Below are positions 8,493-16,296 of a stretch of 30,169 nt of DNA, piece after piece; position 1 is the first letter of the stretch; each line of letters starts with the position of its first letter. The stretch comes from JBBKWX01 sp037969175 (lineage in GTDB: Bacteria; Bacteroidota; Bacteroidia; AKYH767-A; JBBKVM01). The DNA lies in NCBI GenBank assembly GCA_037969175.1, contig JBBKWX010000063.1:1-30169 (forward strand), in the 5' to 3' direction. A program made the position numbers and the translations under genes. A model generated the notes under the pieces. It had not been told where the DNA came from and made no database searches. It saw only the letters and a list, made by a program, of their open reading frames with translations.

Positions 8493-9829
8493 AATTAGTA
8501 CGACTTTTAATTTGTTGTTTGTTGTTGTTCCCGGGTTTTGTTAAAGCTCAGGAAGGAAAAGTGATTGATAAGATCATCGCTATAGTTGGAAATAATATCA
8601 TTTTGTATTCTGATATCGAAACTCAATATGGTCAATACATTCAACAAGGAAACAATGCAGATGAAACTGTAAAATGTGCAATTTTGGAACAGATGTTATT
8701 GAATAAACTTTTGTTACATCAGTCAAAACTCGATAGTGTAGAAGTGCAGGATTCGCAGGTGGAAGCTGAAATGGATAAACGAATCAACTACTTTGTAGCT
8801 CAACTGGGAAGTGTTCAAAAACTAGAAGAGTTTTACCAAAAGTCGGTTGTGGAGATAAAAGATGATTTCAAAGATCTGATACGCGATCAACTTGCCATAC
8901 AGTCAATGCATGGGAAACTTACGGGTGGAATTACAGTAAGTCCAATGGAGGTTAAACAATATTTCGAATCAATTCCAAAAGACAGTTTACCTTTAATAAA
9001 TGCTGAAGTAGAAGTTGCTCAAATCGTTATTTATCCAAAGATCCAGGATACTGAAAAAGCCAGAATCACAGAACGATTGGAGGAATTACGTCAACGAGTA
9101 TTAAAGGGAGAAGACTTTTCAACTATGGCAATTTTGTATTCTGAAGATGTGGGCTCAGCGCGAAAAGGCGGAGAACTTGGATTTCTTGGAAGAGGAGAAT
9201 TGGTGCCTGAATTTGAGGCTGTGGCTTTCAAACTCAAAGGAAAAGAAGTAAGTAAGATCGTAGAAACTCAGTTTGGTTATCATATTATTCAAGCCATTGA
9301 AAGAAGAGGCGATCAGTCAAATTTTAGACATATTTTGTTAAAACCTAAAGTAGATCCTACTGACGTTAAAGTTGCAACCGAGAAATTGGATTCAATAGCC
9401 TTAGCAATAAGATCAGGAAGCATAACATTTGTTGATGCTGCCAAGAAATTCTCAGAGGATACAGATACTAAATACAATGGTGGATTGATTGTAAATACTC
9501 AAACCGGTTATGGTAAATTTGAAACTTCACAGCTTGATCCCAGTATATTTTTCTTTGTGGATAAATTGAATTCCGGTGAGATTTCTGAACCAGCTGCGAT
9601 GAAATTGAAAGGCGATAAAACAGCTTACAGAATAATTCAGCTCAGATCACGAACTGAACCACATACTGCTAATATGAAGGATGATTATCAAAAGATCCAG
9701 GACGAAGCATTAAATGATAAGCAGATCCGGACTTTGGATGAATGGGTAGAAAAGAAAAAATCAAGTACATATATTCGGATCGATAAGGAAATGCAAAATT
9801 GCGAACAGATCCTGGAATGGCTTAACTGA
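8489..9829 (+). CDS. surA: Periplasmic chaperone / peptidyl-prolyl isomerase SurA
   Basis: 446 residues, close to SurA length. The signal peptide is MKLVRLLICCLLLFPGFVKA. A SurA_N domain follows, with VIDKIIAIVGNNIILYSDIE at 25-44. Parvulin domain 1 spans about 172-272 (VEVAQIVIYP ... GGELGFLGRGELVPEFE ... FGYHIIQ). A second, more divergent parvulin domain spans about 277-385 (FRHILLKP, YNGGLI). In known systems SurA escorts unfolded outer-membrane proteins to the BAM machinery; that role is inferred here. The ATG overlaps the stop of the preceding lipoprotein gene, and the MoxR gene follows after 18 bp, so the four genes probably form one operon. Confidence 0.9.
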   Translation: MKLVRLLICCLLLFPGFVKAQEGKVIDKIIAIVGNNIILYSDIETQYGQYIQQGNNADETVKCAILEQMLLNKLLLHQSKLDSVEVQDSQVEAEMDKRINYFVAQLGSVQKLEEFYQKSVVEIKDDFKDLIRDQLAIQSMHGKLTGGITVSPMEVKQYFESIPKDSLPLINAEVEVAQIVIYPKIQDTEKARITERLEELRQRVLKGEDFSTMAILYSEDVGSARKGGELGFLGRGELVPEFEAVAFKLKGKEVSKIVETQFGYHIIQAIERRGDQSNFRHILLKPKVDPTDVKVATEKLDSIALAIRSGSITFVDAAKKFSEDTDTKYNGGLIVNTQTGYGKFETSQLDPSIFFFVDKLNSGEISEPAAMKLKGDKTAYRIIQLRSRTEPHTANMKDDYQKIQDEALNDKQIRTLDEWVEKKKSSTYIRIDKEMQNCEQILEWLN

Positions 9830-9847
9830 TCTTTGATTAATTAAATT

Positions 9848-10819
9848 ATGGAGAATAAATTTCATTCAGATGCAGAAGCAGTAGATGCTTTGGTAATTAA
9901 ATATAACGAACTCAGGGCTGAGATAGGAAAAGTAATTATTGGTCAGGATGAGGTCGTGAGAGATGTCTTAATTTCGATTTTTAGTCAGGGACATTGTCTT
10001 TTGATCGGTGTACCGGGTCTGGCAAAGACTTTATTGGTAAATACGATTTCCAGAGTTTTAGGATTGAGCTATAACAGGATACAATTTACTCCTGATCTTA
10101 TGCCTTCTGATATAATCGGAACTGAAATATTGGATGAAAATCGTCAGTTCAAATTTATAAAAGGACCCTTGTTTGCAAATATCATTCTTGCTGATGAAAT
10201 AAACCGTACTCCTCCAAAGACACAGAGTGCTTTACTTGAAGCAATGCAGGAAAGAGCTGTAACGGCTGCCGGTAACAGATATAAATTGGATGCTCCATTT
10301 TTTGTTTTGGCTACACAGAATCCAATAGAGCAGGAGGGAACGTATCCTTTACCGGAAGCTCAACTGGATCGTTTTATGTTCAGTGTTTGGTTAGATTACC
10401 CAAGTTTTGAAGAAGAGCTAGAAGTAGTTAGAAGCACAACAACCGATAATAATATTGAGTTGAACAAGATCCTGAGTGGAGAAGAGATCATGAATTTCCA
10501 GCATTTGGTACGTCGTATTCCGGTTGCCGATAATGTACTTCAGTATGCAGTAAAACTGGCTTCTCAAACAAGACCAAATACTAAAATGGCTTCTGATAAA
10601 GTAAACCAGTATCTTGCCTGGGGCGCAGGTCCACGAGCTTCACAGTATCTGGTAGTGGGTGCAAAATGCCATGCTGCTTTCAAAGGGAAATATTCCCCGG
10701 ATATTGAAGATGTAAATGCAGTAGCACCTGCCATTCTACGTCATAGAGTTGTGAGAAACTATAAAGCAGAAGCTGAAGGTATAACAATCGAAAACCTGTT
10801 GGCTGATCTAATGTCTTAA
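9848..10819 (+). CDS. MoxR-family AAA+ ATPase
   Basis: 323 residues, full length for MoxR. Walker A GVPGLAKT lies at 54-61, Walker B IILADE at 112-117 followed by INRTPPKTQSALLEAMQE, and sensor 1 ATQNP at 155-159; the C-terminal lid domain follows. MoxR proteins are cytoplasmic chaperone-like ATPases that usually act with VWA or DUF58 partners encoded next to them. Here no such partner follows: the next gene is convergent. The position 18 bp after surA suggests a link with envelope protein maturation. The stop overlaps the stop of the convergent gene by 4 bp (10816-10819). Confidence 0.93.
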   Translation: MENKFHSDAEAVDALVIKYNELRAEIGKVIIGQDEVVRDVLISIFSQGHCLLIGVPGLAKTLLVNTISRVLGLSYNRIQFTPDLMPSDIIGTEILDENRQFKFIKGPLFANIILADEINRTPPKTQSALLEAMQERAVTAAGNRYKLDAPFFVLATQNPIEQEGTYPLPEAQLDRFMFSVWLDYPSFEEELEVVRSTTTDNNIELNKILSGEEIMNFQHLVRRIPVADNVLQYAVKLASQTRPNTKMASDKVNQYLAWGAGPRASQYLVVGAKCHAAFKGKYSPDIEDVNAVAPAILRHRVVRNYKAEAEGITIENLLADLMS

Positions 10820-11868
10820 TTAAGCAAGATCTTTTCCTGAATCGCACTATCTCCACTTCTAACTCTTAGAAGGTACATTCCTTTTGCCAATCCGTTCAGG
10901 TCAAGTTGTAACTCTTCGCCTTGTTGTTCCATTATAGGAGTACGAGTCATAAGTAATTTGCCTTTTAGATCGAAAACATTTACTTCAATTTTGTTTCCTA
11001 TTTCGGATTTCAATGCAAGATTAAAAATACCTGTACTTGGATTTGGAAAAACATTCATTTCCAGAGAAGCAAGTGATGGATTTGTTGCTACATCCGTAAG
11101 TTGTTGCCACGTATTTTGTGTTCTGCTGTTCAATTCCCAGGTACCGTTTTTCCATATTTCTGATATAGAAGTTAATTGGTTTCCATTTGAATCATAGGTA
11201 TAACTGATTCGTGTTGAGTTTTCGAATACTTGGTTCTGCATAACTTTTATAACTACTCTGTTGACATTATTTCCTGTATATATATACTCCGAATTTGTTG
11301 AAGCAGTCCAGGTGCCATTCATTAATTTCTCATTTAAGATAGCAACTACTTTTTTACCTGCGTAGGAATAGGTACTTCTTGAAAAATCAGTCCAGGCATT
11401 TTGATCGAAAATCTGATTCATCATTTGAATCATTCTCCCTTCAGAATTGTATACATAAGTACTTTTATTCGAATTCGACATTTGACCACTAGAGATCTTC
11501 CTGTTTATGCTTTCTGAAAGTTTATTCTGATCATAAGTTCTGTCTATGCTTGAGCCTTGTTCCCAAACAGTCCCATCCCAGGTATATGTTTTGATCTCAG
11601 CAATAGTTCCGTTTGCAGCAAATACTGATTCAGACCGGTAATGAGGATTAAGAGATAGATTGTTGTCATATCTGCTCAAGATCATTTCTTCCATATCCCC
11701 ATTGGCATTATATGTAAATGCTGCAATAGAATGATCTTCCCAACTATTATTTGTGTGAAACTGTGTTTGCGTAGAGATCAATTTATAAGTTGATTTCTGG
11801 CTATAACCCATTCCTGAAATGAAAATGAAAAGAATAGATAAGATAAAAGCAGTTTTTAAGTTTTTCAT
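10816..11868 (-). CDS. Secreted YD-like repeat protein with type A T9SS sorting domain
   Basis: 350 residues. A signal peptide (residues 1-23, ending GMGYSQ) is followed by about five imperfect 37-45-residue repeats of the form Y-x-Y-(D/N)-x-x-G ... W-x-x-G-x-W, e.g. YVYNSEGRMIQM and YTYDSNGNQLTS. This resembles YD/RHS-type beta repeats or DUF3836-like proteins. Residues about 273-350 begin VFPNPSTGIFNL and include the GMYLLRV block near the end, the type A T9SS C-terminal domain, so the protein is probably released or attached at the surface. Its biochemical function is unknown. The convergent 4-bp overlap with moxR leaves no room for a terminator between them. Confidence 0.85.
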   Translation of the reverse strand: MKNLKTAFILSILFIFISGMGYSQKSTYKLISTQTQFHTNNSWEDHSIAAFTYNANGDMEEMILSRYDNNLSLNPHYRSESVFAANGTIAEIKTYTWDGTVWEQGSSIDRTYDQNKLSESINRKISSGQMSNSNKSTYVYNSEGRMIQMMNQIFDQNAWTDFSRSTYSYAGKKVVAILNEKLMNGTWTASTNSEYIYTGNNVNRVVIKVMQNQVFENSTRISYTYDSNGNQLTSISEIWKNGTWELNSRTQNTWQQLTDVATNPSLASLEMNVFPNPSTGIFNLALKSEIGNKIEVNVFDLKGKLLMTRTPIMEQQGEELQLDLNGLAKGMYLLRVRSGDSAIQEKILLN

Positions 11869-11880
11869 GGTATTTATTTA

Positions 11881-11914
11881 GTCCTTTAAATTTACAGAAT
11901 TAAAGGACCGGTCC
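11881..11914. promoter_or_regulatory. Overlapping inverted repeats upstream of the secreted protein gene
   Basis: GTCCTTTAA at 11881-11889 is the exact inverse of TTAAAGGAC at 11900-11908. The second arm overlaps a perfect 10-bp palindrome, GGACCGGTCC, at 11905-11914. The element lies 13-46 bp upstream of the minus-strand start at 11868. It could be an operator or a 5' UTR structure; no regulator is identified. Confidence 0.4.
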
Positions 11915-11981
11915 CACGTATCGAAAACAGGAGTTTACCAAGTTATTAAAGCAATTGGCCAAAATGAATTATAAATTGCAC

Positions 11982-12010
11982 AAAAAAGGCAGGAATTACC
12001 TGCCTTTTTT
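11982..12010 (-). terminator. Bidirectional intrinsic terminator after gap
   Basis: A perfect 12-bp inverted repeat, A6-GGCAGG at 11982-11993 and CCTGCC-T6 at 11999-12010, has a 5-nt loop. It carries a T-run in both directions and lies 12 bp beyond the stop of the minus-strand GAPDH gene. Confidence 0.93.
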
Positions 12011-12022
12011 ATTGATCGAAAA

Positions 12023-13510
12023 TTAATAATAACTAAGCCGGATTACTTTTGCAATGTGTTTTGCAAACCGTATTACCTGACGGCTATATCCATATTCGTT
12101 ATCATACCAAATATATAATACCATACTTTTCTTGTCTCTTGAAACAATGGTTGCCGGACTATCTACAATTGAAGCACAAGGATTACCAACAAGATCGGTA
12201 GAAACCAATTCATTTGAAATTGAATATTGGATCTGCTCGATAAGATTACCATTAAGTGCAGCATCACGAAGGATCTCATTTACTTCTTCTTTTGTAGTTT
12301 CTGTTTTTGAAGTGAGATTTAAAATAGCAAGAGAAACATCCGGCGTAGGTACTCTGACAGCATTACCCGTGAGCTTTCCTGCGAGTTGCGGTAAAACCTT
12401 TGCAACTGCTTTGTCGGCTCCGGTTTCTGTGATTACCATATTCAGTGCTGCTGACCTTCCACGACGATATTTTGCATGATAATTATCCAATAAGTTTTGA
12501 TCATTGGTATAGGAATGGATCGTTTCAATATGTCCTCTTTCAATACCCAAAGATTTTTCAATCACCGCCAAAATTGGTACAATTGCATTCGTAGTACAAC
12601 TTGCCGCTGAGAAAATTGTTTCTCCTTCTGCACAGTTACCTTGATTAACACCGTGAACAACATTTGGTATATCACCTTGTCCGGGAGCAGTTAATAGTAC
12701 CTGAGTTATCCCACTTGACTTCAAATGCTGACTCAAACCCTCTCTGTCACGTGAAATACCTGTATTGTCAATCAATAAAGCATTTGATATACCATATGCC
12801 ATATAGTCAATAGCTGCAGGGTCTGATGCTGCTATCATATAGATTGTATGACCGTTTATGATAAGCGCTTTGTTTGCAAAATCTTCAATTACCGTTCCCG
12901 GGAAGGGTCCATGAACCGAATCATTACGTAATAGGTCGGCTCGTTTTGTAATATCTTCATCAGAACTACTACGTGTAACAATAGCTTTTAATCGGAGTTG
13001 TTGTCCTTTCCCGGCTTGTGCAACTAATTCACGTGCTACTAGTCTACCTATCCTTCCGAATCCGTATAAAACAACATCTTTGGGAATCAACTCATTTTTG
13101 TCAGCGCCTATATGTCTTTTTAGCTTGTCAGTCAAAAACGCACTAACATTCGCATTATAGTTTGCACTTTCATTGATCCATTGTGAATTCAACTTGCCTA
13201 TATCAATTCTTGAAGGTGCAAGATCCATAGTATCCAACTCTTTGACCAACAATAAAGTCTCTTGGATATTTATCGGCTGTTTCACTACATTTTTAGCATA
13301 CTGATGTAGATTGAGAATTTCAGATGCACTGCGATCCACAAGTTGATTGCGGAAGAGGATCAATTCAACAGATTTATCGAACCATAAGTTTCCAACCAAA
13401 TGAATCAGTTCAATTGCAGCTTTTTCACATTTGATCCATTCACTTAATTCAGATTCGTAATTATCTTCAGTTTTCAAGGATTCAGTTTTTTTAAGAATAT
13501 CGACAGACAT
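12023..13510 (-). CDS. gap: Glyceraldehyde-3-phosphate dehydrogenase, long form with N-terminal extension
   Basis: 495 residues against about 335 for classical GAPDH; the extra part is a helical, charged N-terminal region at 1-144. The catalytic core follows: Rossmann motif YGFGRIGRLV at 149-158, SVHGPFPG, active site SAASCTTN with Cys305, catalytic His332 in HSYTNDQ, RVPTPDVS at 386-393 and WYDNEYGYS near the end. It interconverts glyceraldehyde-3-phosphate and 1,3-bisphosphoglycerate. At the end of the second beta strand (KAIVTRSSSD) the usual NAD-selecting Asp is replaced by Thr-Arg, which suggests NADP can be accepted; this is inference. Long GAPDHs of this kind are known in Bacteroidota. 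The gene is monocistronic, with terminators on both sides. Confidence 0.93.
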   Translation of the reverse strand: MSVDILKKTESLKTEDNYESELSEWIKCEKAAIELIHLVGNLWFDKSVELILFRNQLVDRSASEILNLHQYAKNVVKQPINIQETLLLVKELDTMDLAPSRIDIGKLNSQWINESANYNANVSAFLTDKLKRHIGADKNELIPKDVVLYGFGRIGRLVARELVAQAGKGQQLRLKAIVTRSSSDEDITKRADLLRNDSVHGPFPGTVIEDFANKALIINGHTIYMIAASDPAAIDYMAYGISNALLIDNTGISRDREGLSQHLKSSGITQVLLTAPGQGDIPNVVHGVNQGNCAEGETIFSAASCTTNAIVPILAVIEKSLGIERGHIETIHSYTNDQNLLDNYHAKYRRGRSAALNMVITETGADKAVAKVLPQLAGKLTGNAVRVPTPDVSLAILNLTSKTETTKEEVNEILRDAALNGNLIEQIQYSISNELVSTDLVGNPCASIVDSPATIVSRDKKSMVLYIWYDNEYGYSRQVIRFAKHIAKVIRLSYY

Positions 13511-13547
13511 TTGGAAAATATTTGGTTTGTATTAGTATTAAAACACG

Positions 13548-13579
13548 AAAGGGTGCGCCGTCAAACGGAACACCCTTTT
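13548..13579 (-). terminator. Intrinsic terminator after rpoD
   Basis: AAAGGGTG at 13548-13555 pairs with CACCCTTT at 13571-13578, with an inner CCG/CGG stem (13558-13560 and 13566-13568). Read on the minus strand it lies about 26 bp beyond the rpoD stop and separates rpoD from gap. Confidence 0.8.
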
Positions 13580-13604
13580 ATATAAAGATTATAATAATTG
13601 CATA

Positions 13605-14468
13605 TTAACCTAAGTAAGCTTTCAACAAGCGGCTTCTGCTCTTATGGCGTAATCTTCTGATCGCTTTTTCTTTGATTTGACGAACTCTTTCACGCGTCAG
13701 GTCAAACTTGGCACCTATTTCTTCAAGGGTAAGGCCATGATTCATTCCTATACCAAAGAATAATCGGATCACTTCTCTTTCACGTTCTGTAAGGGTACTC
13801 AAAGAACGATCTATTTCTTTTTGTAAAGATTCTCCCATCAGCAAAGTATCCGCTCTTGGGGAATCCGTGTTTTCAATTACATCCAAAAGACTGTTGTCTT
13901 CTCCCTGTATGAAAGGAGCATCCATAGAAACATGCTTTCCGGAGATACGCATGGTATCAGCAATTTTATCCGGTGCAAGTTCGAGTACAATGCTGAGCTC
14001 ATCAGAAGATGGTTCTCTTTCATATTGCTGCTCAAGCTTTGAATATGCTTTACTGATCTTATTCAATGACCCAACCTGATTTAACGGAAGTCTTACAATT
14101 CTGCTTTGTTCAGCTAGAGCTTGCAGGATTGATTGACGGATCCACCAAACAGCATAGGATATGAACTTAAATCCACGTGTCTCATCAAAACGTTTTGCAG
14201 CTTTGATCAATCCCAGATTACCTTCATTAATCAAATCGGGTAAGCTAAGACCTTGGTTTTGATATTGCTTTGCAACAGAAACTACAAACCTCAGGTTAGC
14301 TTTGGTTAATTTATCAAGTGCACGCTGATCCCCATTTCGGATCTTTTGAGCTAATATTACTTCTTCATCTGCTGTGATCAACTCTTCACGTCCAATTTCT
14401 TGCAGATATTTCTCAAGGGAATGACTCTCCCTGTTTGTGATCGATTTCGTTATCTTTAACTGCCTCAT
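13605..14468 (-). CDS. rpoD: Primary RNA polymerase sigma factor (Bacteroidota sigma-70 / sigma-ABfr type)
   Basis: 287 residues, the usual short Bacteroidota form without region 1.1. Region 1.2 is SLEKYLQEIGREELIT. Region 2 includes DLINEGNLGLIKAAKRFD and GFKFISYAVWWIRQSI at about 99-114 (core binding and -7 recognition). Region 3 follows RLPLNQVGSLNKI. Region 4 ends in the helix-turn-helix LTLEEIGAKFDLTRERVRQI at 246-265. It directs RNA polymerase to housekeeping promoters of the TTG / TAnnTTTG type, and its own upstream region carries a near-perfect example at 14548-14579. Confidence 0.97.
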   Translation of the reverse strand: MRQLKITKSITNRESHSLEKYLQEIGREELITADEEVILAQKIRNGDQRALDKLTKANLRFVVSVAKQYQNQGLSLPDLINEGNLGLIKAAKRFDETRGFKFISYAVWWIRQSILQALAEQSRIVRLPLNQVGSLNKISKAYSKLEQQYEREPSSDELSIVLELAPDKIADTMRISGKHVSMDAPFIQGEDNSLLDVIENTDSPRADTLLMGESLQKEIDRSLSTLTEREREVIRLFFGIGMNHGLTLEEIGAKFDLTRERVRQIKEKAIRRLRHKSRSRLLKAYLG

Positions 14469-14547
14469 GTATAAGGGTTTATTTTAAGGTTATAATAATC
14501 TAAAAACCTATTTTCTCCTGAAAATCGATCGGATTTCTTAGATGGCG

Positions 14548-14579
14548 CAAAGGTATGGATTAGGGTAGGGTTTTCCAAA
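14548..14579 (-). promoter_or_regulatory. rpoD promoter (TTTG-N20-TACCTTTG)
   Basis: On the minus strand, TTTG (14579 to 14576), a 20-bp spacer and TACCTTTG (14555 to 14548) match the Bacteroidota -33/-7 consensus exactly. Transcription should start near 14541, giving a leader of about 70 nt before the ATG at 14468. Confidence 0.8.
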
Positions 14580-14636
14580 CAAATCTGCGTTATTAATAGT
14601 AATTTGATACGATGGATAAATTTTGAATTATCCGGA

Positions 14637-16076
14637 TCAAATTCCAAATCCATAATATGCTCTGGTTCCGTTAGGATAGACTCCTTCAATTAAGATTCCA
14701 CCTTTTTTATTTTCAAGTAATTTGGCTACTTCATCCGAATTTCGAATCTCTTTTTTATCAATGGAAGTGATAATAAAGCCTTCTTTGATTCCGGCACTTC
14801 TAAGTTTACCGGCTTCCAGTTTTAGAACCTTAACACCATATTCAAGTCCAAGTTTTGATTTTTCCTCTTTTGATAGAGTTTCGAAACTTGCACCCAGCAT
14901 GTTTACACTTACATTCTTTACGATCCCGGTATTCCCGTCTTTATTTCTAAGAACAACATTTACAATTTTTTCTTTGCCATCTCTCAAAACAATGACTTCA
15001 ATATCATCACCGGGTCTGTGGCGTCCAACTTGTTCCTGTAACTGGGGGGAATTATTTACGTCGACCCCGGAAACAGAAATGATCACATCTCCGATCTTGA
15101 TTCCTGAACCTTCAGCAGCACCGCCTTGGGTCAAACCTGAAACATATACACCTTTTACTTTTTTCAGTTTTAATTCATCAGCCAGTTGTGAGTCTACATC
15201 TCTGATACTAACCCCAATGAATGCTCTTTGTACTGTTCCGTATTCAAGAAGATCTCCAATGACTTTTTTTACAATATTTACAGGTACAGCAAATGAGTAT
15301 CCTGTGAATGAACCTGTATTTGAAGCGATAGCAGAATTGATTCCTACCAATTCTCCATTCGTATTTACAAGTGCTCCACCCGAATTACCCGGGTTAACCG
15401 CTGCATCAGTTTGAATAAAACTTTCTATAGCAAACTGATCAGGCAGGATATTGATGTTTCTGGCTTTGGCACTAACAATTCCGGCTGTTACCGTGCTTGT
15501 CAAATTGAAAGGATTCCCCACAGCAAGAACCCATTCTCCTACCAGAAGTTCATCTGAATTACCATATATCACATAAGGGAGATCTTTCTCGCTGATCTTC
15601 AATAAGGCAAGGTCAGTTGAAGGATCAGTCCCAACCACTTTTGCTTTGTAACTCCTGTTATCGTTCAATACAACACTGATGTCTTGTCCATTTTGAATTA
15701 CATGATTATTTGTTACAATATATCCATCTTCCGATATGATAACACCGGAACCTGATGACGCTTGAGGTTGTCTAATACCCCTGTCACCATAAAAAAAGTC
15801 TCTGAATGGGTCATAGGATTGACCTTTGTTAAATGTCTCTGCTACATAAGTTGTCTTAACATGGACCACACCATTGACGGTCATGGAAGCAGCTTTTGTG
15901 AAATCAGCCCCAATAGGAGGAGTAGAGGAATAATTTGCCAGTCTTACAGGCTGTTCCAATCTCAATTGTGATTGCTGTTCATTCTGCTTATAAAAATCAT
16001 TGATCGCAACACCTGCTAATGCTCCAAGGCAGGAAATCATAAATACCCCTGCCACAAATTTAATTTGGCTCTTCAT
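14637..16076 (-). CDS. Deg/HtrA-family periplasmic serine protease
   Basis: 479 residues. An N-terminal membrane segment at about 5-25 (FVAGVFMISCLGALAGVAI) exports or anchors the protein. The trypsin-like domain has the triad His125 (VTNNHV), Asp155 (DLALLK) and Ser232 (NPGNSGGAL). Two PDZ domains lie at about 281-375 (AFIGVSI ... GSGIKIGDVIISV) and 395-475 (SAGIKEGFIITSID). It degrades or refolds misfolded envelope proteins. The frame opens at 16118, but the ATG at 16076 (MKSQIKFVAG) gives a normal signal sequence and is preferred. I see no clear TAnnTTTG promoter for it; the divergent intergenic region contains a spaced repeat (separate entry). The rpoD gene follows on the same strand after its own promoter. 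Confidence 0.95.
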   Translation of the reverse strand: MKSQIKFVAGVFMISCLGALAGVAINDFYKQNEQQSQLRLEQPVRLANYSSTPPIGADFTKAASMTVNGVVHVKTTYVAETFNKGQSYDPFRDFFYGDRGIRQPQASSGSGVIISEDGYIVTNNHVIQNGQDISVVLNDNRSYKAKVVGTDPSTDLALLKISEKDLPYVIYGNSDELLVGEWVLAVGNPFNLTSTVTAGIVSAKARNINILPDQFAIESFIQTDAAVNPGNSGGALVNTNGELVGINSAIASNTGSFTGYSFAVPVNIVKKVIGDLLEYGTVQRAFIGVSIRDVDSQLADELKLKKVKGVYVSGLTQGGAAEGSGIKIGDVIISVSGVDVNNSPQLQEQVGRHRPGDDIEVIVLRDGKEKIVNVVLRNKDGNTGIVKNVSVNMLGASFETLSKEEKSKLGLEYGVKVLKLEAGKLRSAGIKEGFIITSIDKKEIRNSDEVAKLLENKKGGILIEGVYPNGTRAYYGFGI

Positions 16077-16176
16077 ATCATTAATAAATTTAGGATTTAA
16101 CGTTAAAATTGCTCGCAACTTATATGCCAGACAAATTTCTTATTCAAAAATGAAAATAGAATGAAACGAATCTGCA

Positions 16177-16205
16177 AAAATGTCAGCTTCAAATCCAAAA
16201 TGACA
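16177..16205. promoter_or_regulatory. Spaced repeat AAAATGTCA / AAAATGACA in a divergent intergenic region
   Basis: AAAATGTCA at 16177-16185 and AAAATGACA at 16197-16205 are direct near-repeats with a 20-bp period, i.e. two helical turns. Their cores TGTCA and TGACA are also inverse complements. The element sits about 100 bp upstream of the Deg protease gene and about 90 bp upstream of the gene at 16297. It is a possible regulator site; the rest of the 220-bp gap (16077-16296) shows only the -7 element at 16270. Confidence 0.3.
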
Positions 16206-16269
16206 CATTCTAAGTTAAAACATAACAATAACTAGTTGTCAATACTCCCATTATTAGCCTAAATATTAA

Positions 16270-16277
16270 TAACTTTG
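16270..16277 (+). promoter_or_regulatory. Putative promoter of the sigma-like/dapF operon, -7 element
   Basis: TAACTTTG is an exact TAnnTTTG match 19 bp before the TTG start at 16297, implying a very short leader. No TTG is found at the usual -33 spacing. Confidence 0.5.
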
Positions 16278-16296
16278 CATTTCAAATAATATTGTT

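Noticed and set aside
14722..15414. A 230-codon open frame on the plus strand opposite the Deg protease gene
   Set aside because: It is Ser/Thr/Pro/Phe-rich in the way antisense frames of coding DNA are, lacks recognisable motifs, and the minus-strand frame has an intact catalytic triad and PDZ domains.
16077..16118. A start for the Deg protease 14 codons upstream
   Set aside because: It would put polar residues before the export signal; MKSQIKFVAG from 16076 is a normal signal start.
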